Source: Mycobacterium stomatepiae | Lineage (GTDB): Bacteria > Actinomycetota > Actinomycetes > Mycobacteriales > Mycobacteriaceae | Direction of reading: 5' to 3' | DNA length: 64,000 nt | NCBI RefSeq assembly: GCF_010731715.1 | Contig: NZ_AP022587.1 | Coordinates: 5,332,001-5,396,000 of the forward strand | Shown here: positions 58,396-64,000 of the stretch, piece by piece | Position numbering within the stretch: position 1 is the stretch's first letter | How the letters are laid out: each line of letters opens with the position of its first letter | Position numbers and translations under genes: made by a program | Notes under the pieces: generated by a model | Seen by the model: the letters and a program-made list of their open reading frames with translations, nothing else | Told to the model about the DNA's origin: nothing | Database searches by the model: none

Positions 58396-59787
58396 ATGGA
58401 CGCTCGCGAACTCGCCTTCGCCGGTGCGGCAACACTGGCGAAGATGCTGGCCGACGGTGAAATCAGCGCCCCGGACCTGCTCGAGCTCTACCTCGACCGG
58501 ATCGCGCGCCTCGACAGCGACCTGCGTAGTTACCGCGTGGTGCTGGCCGACAGTGCCCGCGAGGACGCACAGGCCGCCCAGGAACTCCTCGATGCCGGCG
58601 AGCGGCTGCCGCTGCTGGGTGTGCCGATCGCGATCAAAGACGACGTCGACGTCGCCGGGGAGGTGACCGGGTGCGGCAGCGGCGGCCACGGTCCGCCGGT
58701 GGCGTCCGACGCGGAAGCCGTCCGCCGGTTGCGGGCGGCCGGCGCGGTCATCATCGGCAAGACCAATGTGCCCGAGCTGATGATCTATCCGTTCACCGAG
58801 TCGCTGACCTTCGGCGCGACCCGCAACCCGTGGAATCTCGGGCGCAGCCCGGGCGGCAGCAGCGGCGGGAGCGGCGCCGCGGTCGCCGCCGGGCTGGCCC
58901 CGATGGCGCTGGGATCCGATGGCGGCGGCTCGATTCGGGTCCCGTCCTCCTGGTGTGGCCTGTTCGGGGTGAAGCCGCAACGCGATCGCGTCTCGCTGGA
59001 ACCGCATGACAACGCCTGGTACGGCCTAAGTGTCAACGGTCCGATCGCGCGGTCGGTAGCCGACGCCGCGCTGTTTCTCGATGTCACCTCGACGATCCCG
59101 GGCCCCGAGGGCGGGTTCGCCGCCGCCGCCGCCACGCGAGATCCCGGCAAACTGCGAATTGCGCTGAGCACCAAGATCCCCACCCTCCCGCAGCGGGTGG
59201 GGCGCGAAGAATTGGCGGCCGTCGAGCAGGCCGGCGCGCTGCTCCGCGACCTGGGCCATGACGTCATTACCGCCGACCCCGACTATCCACTGGCCCAGCT
59301 GTACGCGAACTTCCTGCCGCGCTACCTGCGGGGCATCTGCGACGATGCCGACGCGCAAGCCCACCCGGAACGGCTGGAAGCGCGCACCCGCACCCTGGCG
59401 CGCCTGGGATCGTTCTTCTCCGACCGCAGGATGGAATCCGTGCGGGCCAGCGAGGAGCGGATGAACGCGAGGATTCAGTCGATCTTCGACGACGTCGACG
59501 TCGTCATCACCCCGGGCACCGCCCAGGGCCCGTCCCGTATCGGCGCCTATCGGCGCCGCGGCGCGGTGTCGACGCTGCTGCTGGTCGCCCAGCAGGTGCC
59601 CTACTTCGCGCCCTGGAATGCGACCGGTCAGCCCGCCGCGGTGGTGCCGTGGGACTTCGACGGGGACGGGCTGCCGTTGTCGGTACAGCTGGTCGGCCGG
59701 CCGTTCGACGAGGCGACGCTGCTGTCACTGTCTGCGCAGATCGAAGCGGCGCGGCCGTGGGCGCACCGGCGACCGCCGATGTCATGA
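58396..59787 (+). CDS. amiB2: Amidase AmiB2
   Basis: A 463-residue amidase-signature hydrolase, matching Rv1263 in length. The catalytic triad is Lys81 (GVPIAIKDDV), cis-Ser155 (SPGGSSGGSG) and nucleophile Ser179 (GSDGGGSIRVP). The ATG at 58396 is preferred over a longer frame that runs back into the HIT promoter. It hydrolyses a carboxamide to acid and ammonia; the physiological amide is unknown. The stop region overlaps that of the convergent DNA glycosylase gene by six bases. Confidence 0.92.
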   Translation: MDARELAFAGAATLAKMLADGEISAPDLLELYLDRIARLDSDLRSYRVVLADSAREDAQAAQELLDAGERLPLLGVPIAIKDDVDVAGEVTGCGSGGHGPPVASDAEAVRRLRAAGAVIIGKTNVPELMIYPFTESLTFGATRNPWNLGRSPGGSSGGSGAAVAAGLAPMALGSDGGGSIRVPSSWCGLFGVKPQRDRVSLEPHDNAWYGLSVNGPIARSVADAALFLDVTSTIPGPEGGFAAAAATRDPGKLRIALSTKIPTLPQRVGREELAAVEQAGALLRDLGHDVITADPDYPLAQLYANFLPRYLRGICDDADAQAHPERLEARTRTLARLGSFFSDRRMESVRASEERMNARIQSIFDDVDVVITPGTAQGPSRIGAYRRRGAVSTLLLVAQQVPYFAPWNATGQPAAVVPWDFDGDGLPLSVQLVGRPFDEATLLSLSAQIEAARPWAHRRPPMS

Positions 59788-60276
59788 CGGCAGTAGAGCC
59801 CGCCAGGCCGCCAGCTTGACGCCCGCTCTGGTGGCGTGCGCGGGGCTGCTCGACGGCAGCCGCAGGAACTGCAGCCGCTCATCCGGGTGGGCCAGCCGAC
59901 GATACAGCTCGGCCGCCTTGGCGCCGTTGAAGTAAACCCGGGTGATGTTGGGATAATCGGCGAACAACGCGGCAAAGTCGTTGACCACCAAGCTTTTCGG
60001 ATCGATCGCGGAGTCCGCGCTCCCGGCCCGGCGGCAGCTGCGCAGCACGTCCCATAGTGCCACCCCGTGGGCTCGCAACGCGGCCAGGCGGGATTCGTAT
60101 GGCGCGCCGGCGTCGAACCCGAAAAGCTCACTGGCGATGGGCCAGAACGCATTTCGTGGATTAGCGTAGTACTGGCGTGCCGCCAGCGACTGGGTACTCG
60201 GAAACGAGCCGAGGATCAGCATCTGGGCGCGCTCGTCGACGACGGGGTCAAAGCCGTGCAGCAGGGGCGGGGTCAT
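59782..60276 (-). CDS. DNA-deoxyinosine (hypoxanthine) glycosylase, UDG superfamily type
   Basis: A 164-residue protein of the uracil-DNA glycosylase fold, resembling the HDG group. Motifs are [20 protein letters not shown] (residues 20-39), [37 protein letters not shown] and LPSSSPAHA. It would excise deaminated adenine or related bases. It is wedged between amiB2 and the adenylate cyclase gene, convergent with amiB2 (six-base overlap) and divergent from the cyclase. No M. tuberculosis gene at this position is known to me. A second DNA glycosylase in the window besides udgB. Confidence 0.82.
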   Translation of the reverse strand: MTPPLLHGFDPVVDERAQMLILGSFPSTQSLAARQYYANPRNAFWPIASELFGFDAGAPYESRLAALRAHGVALWDVLRSCRRAGSADSAIDPKSLVVNDFAALFADYPNITRVYFNGAKAAELYRRLAHPDERLQFLRLPSSSPAHATRAGVKLAAWRALLPS

Positions 60277-60301
60277 CGCTTCACATCATGGCCCGTCGGC
60301 G

Positions 60302-61442
60302 TTGTACGTTGACCACGTGGACGACGAGGTCGACATCGACGATCTGCTCGACGGACTCGAGGGCGCCGCGCGCACAGAACGTGCCGAGCTGGTGGCCTGG
60401 CTGCTGGACCAGGGCATCACCGCAGAGGAGATCGCGTCCACCAACCCGCCGCTGCTGCTGGCCAGTCGCCGCATCATCGGCGACGACGGCACCTACGTGT
60501 CGGCGCGTGAGATCAGCGAGCAGTACGACATCGACCTGATGCTGCTGCAGCGGGTGCAGCGCGCGATCGGGCTGGCCCGGGTCGACGACCCCGACGCGGC
60601 GATCCACATGCGCGCCGACGGGGAGGCGGCCGCGTTCGCCCAGCGCTTCGTGGAGATGGGGCTCGACCCCGATCAGGTCGTGCTGGTGGTGCGGGTGCTG
60701 GCCGACGGGTTGTCCCACGCCGCCGAGGTCATGCGTTATGCGGCGCTGGCGGCGATCATGCGCCCCGGGTCCAGCGAGCTGGAGGTGGCCAAGGCGTCCA
60801 AGGCGCTGCTGAGCCAGATCGGCCCGCAGCTCGGCCCGATGATCGAGCAGATGCTGTTGATGCAGCTGCGCCACATGATGGAGACCGAGGCGATCAATGC
60901 CGCCGAACGGGCCGCGGGCAAACCGTTGCCGGGAGCCCGCCGGATCACCGTTGCGTTCGCCGACCTGGTCGGCTTCACCCGGCTGGGTGAGGTCGTGTCA
61001 CCGGAGGAGCTCGGACATCTCGCCAGCCGGCTGGCGGCCCTGGCTCGCGATGTGACGGCCCCGCCGGTGCGGTTCATCAAGACGATCGGGGACGCGGTGA
61101 TGTTCGTCTGCCCCGAGCCCGCGCCATTGCTCGATGTCGTGCTCAGGCTCGTCGAAGCCGTCGACACCGACAACGACTTTCCGCGGCTGCGAGCCGGCGT
61201 GTCCGCCGGGATGGCGGTGAGCCGGGCCGGCGACTGGTTCGGCAGCCCGGTCAACGTCGCGAGCCGGGTGACCGCGGTAGCGCGCGGGCACCGTCTTGGT
61301 CGCCGACTCGGTGTGGGACGAGGTCGGCCAATCGGGGGAGTTCTCCGGGTCTTTCGCGGGCGCCCGTCGCCTCAAGGGCGTCAAGAACGAAGTGAAGCTT
61401 TTCCGGGTCCGTCGCGGCGGCGACGCCCCCGATAACGACTAA
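60302..61442 (+). pseudogene. pH-sensing-type adenylate cyclase (Rv1264) with C-terminal frameshift
   Basis: The N-terminal autoinhibitory domain ([32 protein letters not shown]) and most of the class III cyclase domain are conserved. The metal Asp region reads [15 protein letters not shown], followed by [11 protein letters not shown] and [17 protein letters not shown]. After that the frame changes at the GC-rich run 61283-61288, and the product would end with an unrelated Arg-rich tail at 61435. The original continuation, [20 protein letters not shown] to [11 protein letters not shown], is in another frame ending at TAA 61440-61442. About 50 residues of the cyclase fold are replaced. Start is TTG 60302 or GTG 60317. 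Activity is doubtful, though all catalytic residues precede the shift. Confidence 0.82.
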
Positions 61443-61660
61443 TTCCGGTACGCATTAGGCAGGCCCGGGCGGCGCTGGGGGGCGTCTGACACGGTCCGAC
61501 GCGGTCGGCTCCTTCCCCTCTGCCGGCGCTTTGACTCGGCCCCTTCCGGGCCTGCTTCGTCATCAAAAATACGCCTGTGAGCGGGCCATATCAACGGTTT
61601 TCGCCGGTCCCGTAACCCCCCGACTTTCGGCCGCCGTTCGCCGGAAGCGAAGTCCCTAGC

Positions 61661-61684
61661 TATTACATCTGTAACGATGTAATA
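61661..61684. promoter_or_regulatory. Palindromic operator upstream of the Rv1265-type gene
   Basis: TATTACATC, TGTAAC, GATGTAATA is a perfect inverted repeat with 9-base arms and a 6-base spacer. A third TGTAA follows at 61687-61691. It ends only eight bases before the ATG at 61693, with no ribosome site between, so the transcript may be leaderless and the palindrome would cover the promoter. Confidence 0.6.
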
Positions 61685-61692
61685 ATGTAATT

Positions 61693-62250
61693 ATGAAATC
61701 GCAGCACAGTCAGCGGCGGTACGGCCGCCCCGGGGGCTGGCAGCAAGCCCAGCAGCCCGATGCCAGCGGCGCGGCGGAATGGTTCGCCGGACGCCTGCCT
61801 GAATCCTGGTTCGACGGCGACCCGACGGTCGTCGTCGACCGTGAAGAGATCACCGTCATCGGCAAGCTCGCCGACGCGGCCGAAGAGAGCGAAGCGCGCG
61901 CCGAGGGCCGGGCCTCGCGGTTCCGCGAGGAGACCCGTTTCGAGCGGATGCGCATCGCCGACGAAGCGCAGGATCGCTACGGGCGCAAGGTTTCCTGGGG
62001 CCTGGAGATCGGCGGTGAGCGAATCCTGTTCACGCACATCGCTGTTCCGGTGATGACACGCTTGAAGCAACCGGAACGCCAGGTGCTCGACACGTTGGTG
62101 GACGCTGGCGTCGCGAGGTCGCGGGCCGACGCCCTGGCGTGGTCGGTCAAGCTCGTCGGCGAGCACACCGAGGAATGGCTGGCCAAGTTACGCGACGCGA
62201 TGTCGGCAGTCGACGATCTGCGCGCGCAAGGACCAGACCTACCCGAATAG
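61693..62250 (+). CDS. Conserved hypothetical protein (Rv1265 position)
   Basis: A 185-residue hydrophilic protein. The N-terminus is basic (SQHSQRRYGRPGGWQQAQQ). The middle has VVDREEITVIGKLADAAEE followed by a long charged helix (AEESEARAEGRASRFREETR), then YGRKVSWGLEIGGERILFTH, and a C-terminal helical region resembling a ribbon-helix-helix or coiled-coil segment (VDAGVARSRADALAWSVKLV). It sits where M. tuberculosis has the cAMP-associated gene Rv1265, next to an adenylate cyclase and pknH. It is not a recognised enzyme. Regulation is probably through the adjacent palindrome. Confidence 0.75.
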   Translation: MKSQHSQRRYGRPGGWQQAQQPDASGAAEWFAGRLPESWFDGDPTVVVDREEITVIGKLADAAEESEARAEGRASRFREETRFERMRIADEAQDRYGRKVSWGLEIGGERILFTHIAVPVMTRLKQPERQVLDTLVDAGVARSRADALAWSVKLVGEHTEEWLAKLRDAMSAVDDLRAQGPDLPE

Positions 62251-62303
62251 CCCACCGAATAGGTCAATGTCGCTGTGCCGCTTAAGCATTGACGGCTTAA
62301 GAG

Positions 62304-64000
62304 CTAGACGTTGTTGATCTTGTCGGCGATCTGGCTGGCCTGATCGCTGATGTGATAGCCGCACGCGTTGACGTCGGCGATCACGTTGTTCGCCACGCTC
62401 ATCGCGTGCTCGCACTGCCAGCCGTCGGCGCCCTCCTGGGTTTGCAGCACCGAGATCTTCGGTGACGTGCCTTGGATGGGAGCGAAGGTCCACCGATAGG
62501 TCTTGCCCGACGAGCTCGTCACGGTCACCGTCTGACCGACGCAGGTCTTCCATTTGTCCAGCGAGCTCTGCAGGAACGCCTTGGCCTTGTCGGCGGTCGG
62601 AAACGCCACCACCGCCTGGTTGACCCAGTGGTCGTTGTTGTCGCCCGGCTCGGCGGACACCAGCCCGTTGATGCCGGTGTAGCCGCTGCCGGCGTACGCG
62701 GCGTCCTGCGTCGTATACAGCGCTCCCTGACACGCCGGCACCGACACATTCATCGTGGAAGTGCCCATCGACGTGATGGGCTTGCCGGGCTGGATGTTCG
62801 TCGCGCCCATGACCGCGTTGATATCCGAGGCATTCAGCAGCAGCGAGTTGAGCCGTGTGGAAGCGATCGGTTCCGGCGGCGGCTTCGGGTCGGGGATGAT
62901 CAGCCAAATGGCCACCGCGCTGACCACGACCACCAGCACCACCGCGGCCGCGGCGATGATCGGCCAGGGATTGCGCTTCGGTTTGGGTGGCGGCTGCCGC
63001 CCCAGGTTCCACTGAGTCGGGCGGACCGGTGGGGGTCCGCCCCCGTTGCCGCCGCCGCCTTGGTAATACTGCGGGCCGGACACGGGCTGGCCCGGGCTGG
63101 GGACGGGGCCGCTCTCGGGTGCCCAGGGCCGGGGGCTGGGTGCATGCTGCGGCGGCGCGGGACGTGGGCTCGGTCCGGTGCGCGGATACGGCGTCGGGGT
63201 CGGGGCCGCCGGTGGCGGTGTGCGGGGCGGCGGCTGCACGGGAGGCGCTGCCACTGTGCCCGCGATCGTCGGTGGCTGCTCGAGCTTGTCCTTGCCGGGC
63301 AGTGCCGCCTCCTGACTGCGGCGCAGGATGTCGGAGGCGTGGTCTTGGTCGGGAGTGCTGAGCGCCTCGTGGGCGGCCAGCGCAAGGTCGCCGGCGCTGG
63401 CATAGCGGTCCTCCGGCTTTTTGGCCATGCCGCGCGCGATCACCGCGTCGAATGCCCTCGGAATGCCCGCGCGCACCGCGCTGGGCAGCGGAATGGGATC
63501 GCTCATGTGGGCCTTGACCAGCACTCCCGCGCTGTCGGCGCGATAGGGCGGGGACCCGGTCAGGCATTCATGCAGCACGCAGGCCAGCGCGTAGATATCG
63601 GCGCGGTAGGTGACCTCGTCGTTGGTGAATCGCTCCGGGGCCATGTACTTCCAGGTGCCGACCGCCGTGCCGAGCTGGGTGAGCTTCTCGTCGGTGGTGG
63701 CGCTGGCGATGCCGAAGTCGACCAGGTAGGCGAAATCGTCGCGGGTGACCAGGATGTTGGGCGGCTTGACGTCGCGGTGCATCACCCCCGCGGCGCGCGC
63801 CGCGTCCAGCGCCGAGGCGATCTGGGTGATGATTGCGACCGCCCGTGGCGGCGTCAGCGGTCCGTATCGTTTGAGCAAGCTGTCCAAGTCGGTGCCCTCG
63901 ACGAGGCGCATCTCCATGAACATTTTTCCGTCGATTTCGCCGTAGTCGTGGATCGGCACGACGTGCGGCTTCTGCAAACGGCCCGCGGTGCGGGCTTCGC
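62304..64000 (-). CDS. pknH: Serine/threonine protein kinase PknH (N-terminus cut by window)
   Basis: Membrane receptor kinase; the frame is open to the window edge, so the start and the first part of the kinase domain are missing. Visible are the catalytic loop HRDVKPPNILV, the DFG motif LVDFGIASATTDEKLT, APERF and the C-lobe. A Pro-rich juxtamembrane linker follows, then one helix (PWPIIAAAAVVLVVVVSAVA). The extracellular PknH sensor domain has four Cys (PACQGAL, KTCVGQ, WQCEHAM, NACGYH) able to form the family's two disulfides. The TTG at 63977 is not a start because the frame continues upstream. In M. tuberculosis PknH phosphorylates EmbR and DosR. Confidence 0.92.
   Translation of the reverse strand, partial: EARTAGRLQKPHVVPIHDYGEIDGKMFMEMRLVEGTDLDSLLKRYGPLTPPRAVAIITQIASALDAARAAGVMHRDVKPPNILVTRDDFAYLVDFGIASATTDEKLTQLGTAVGTWKYMAPERFTNDEVTYRADIYALACVLHECLTGSPPYRADSAGVLVKAHMSDPIPLPSAVRAGIPRAFDAVIARGMAKKPEDRYASAGDLALAAHEALSTPDQDHASDILRRSQEAALPGKDKLEQPPTIAGTVAAPPVQPPPRTPPPAAPTPTPYPRTGPSPRPAPPQHAPSPRPWAPESGPVPSPGQPVSGPQYYQGGGGNGGGPPPVRPTQWNLGRQPPPKPKRNPWPIIAAAAVVLVVVVSAVAIWLIIPDPKPPPEPIASTRLNSLLLNASDINAVMGATNIQPGKPITSMGTSTMNVSVPACQGALYTTQDAAYAGSGYTGINGLVSAEPGDNNDHWVNQAVVAFPTADKAKAFLQSSLDKWKTCVGQTVTVTSSSGKTYRWTFAPIQGTSPKISVLQTQEGADGWQCEHAMSVANNVIADVNACGYHISDQASQIADKINNV

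Noticed and set aside
57862..59007. 381-codon minus-strand frame over the HIT and amiB2 region
   Set aside because: Most of it is antisense to amiB2. The HIT protein is in a different, shorter frame with the full histidine triad.
62239..63567. 442-codon minus-strand frame within pknH
   Set aside because: An out-of-frame shadow of the kinase gene, Arg/Gln/Gly-rich, with no domain match.

Overview
This window is from a mycobacterium, most likely a non-tuberculous species related to the slow growers. The GC content is high, and the gene order follows the M. tuberculosis segment Rv1235 to Rv1266c: lpqY-sugA-sugB-sugC, corA, mdh, lpqZ, an Rv1245c-type SDR, kgd, Rv1249c, Rv1250, Rv1251c, lprE, deaD, Rv1254, Rv1255c, cyp130, Rv1257c, tap, udgB, Rv1260, Rv1261c, Rv1262c, amiB2, Rv1264, Rv1265, pknH. 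Rv equivalents are from memory of the families and synteny; no search was run.

Layout. 1-4860: trehalose importer plus a coupled SUFU-domain gene. 4891-9264: CorA, malate dehydrogenase, malic enzyme, lipoprotein LpqZ. 9528-15974: accessory block with a TetR regulator, an AveC-like membrane protein, a second membrane protein, a NorD-like VWA gene (frameshifted), a NorQ/CbbQ-like AAA ATPase and a convergent DapB-like dehydrogenase. Two promoters in this block carry the same type of double operator. 16156-31884: conserved backbone (two SDRs, kgd, transporter, helicase-nuclease, lprE, deaD, acyltransferase). 31902-34505: an iron-box-controlled siderophore-interacting gene with an in-frame amber codon, a TetR gene, and a cyp130 relic with three lesions.

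34649-47532 is a roughly 13 kb accessory insertion between cyp130 and the Rv1257c equivalent. Its first half is an operon of AraC/GlxA regulator, alpha/beta hydrolase, aldehyde dehydrogenase, zinc alcohol dehydrogenase and acyl-CoA synthetase. A divergent linalool dehydratase/isomerase-like gene with a membrane domain lies beside it and carries two frameshifts. Together these look like a terpene-alcohol to acyl-CoA pathway. Its second half holds two divergent M-box (magnesium) riboswitches arranged as a near-perfect inverted repeat. One leads to a short proline-rich ORF, a glycine-zipper protein and mgtC. The other points at a decayed VWA membrane gene.

47570-64000: backbone again, with insertions: an LLM flavin oxidoreductase, a 1321-residue protein with two membrane-GGDEF modules and one EAL domain, and a hypoxanthine-DNA-glycosylase-type gene. 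The Rv1264-type adenylate cyclase is frameshifted near its C-terminus, and pknH runs off the window edge.

A theme is gene decay. Six genes (NorD-like, SIP, cyp130, LinD-like, VWA membrane protein, adenylate cyclase) carry frameshifts or nonsense codons, while the long core genes kgd, helicase and GGDEF-EAL are intact. Several lesions are single-base changes in short C or T runs, so sequencing error must be excluded. The two amber codons and the lost MIDAS residues are not of that kind.
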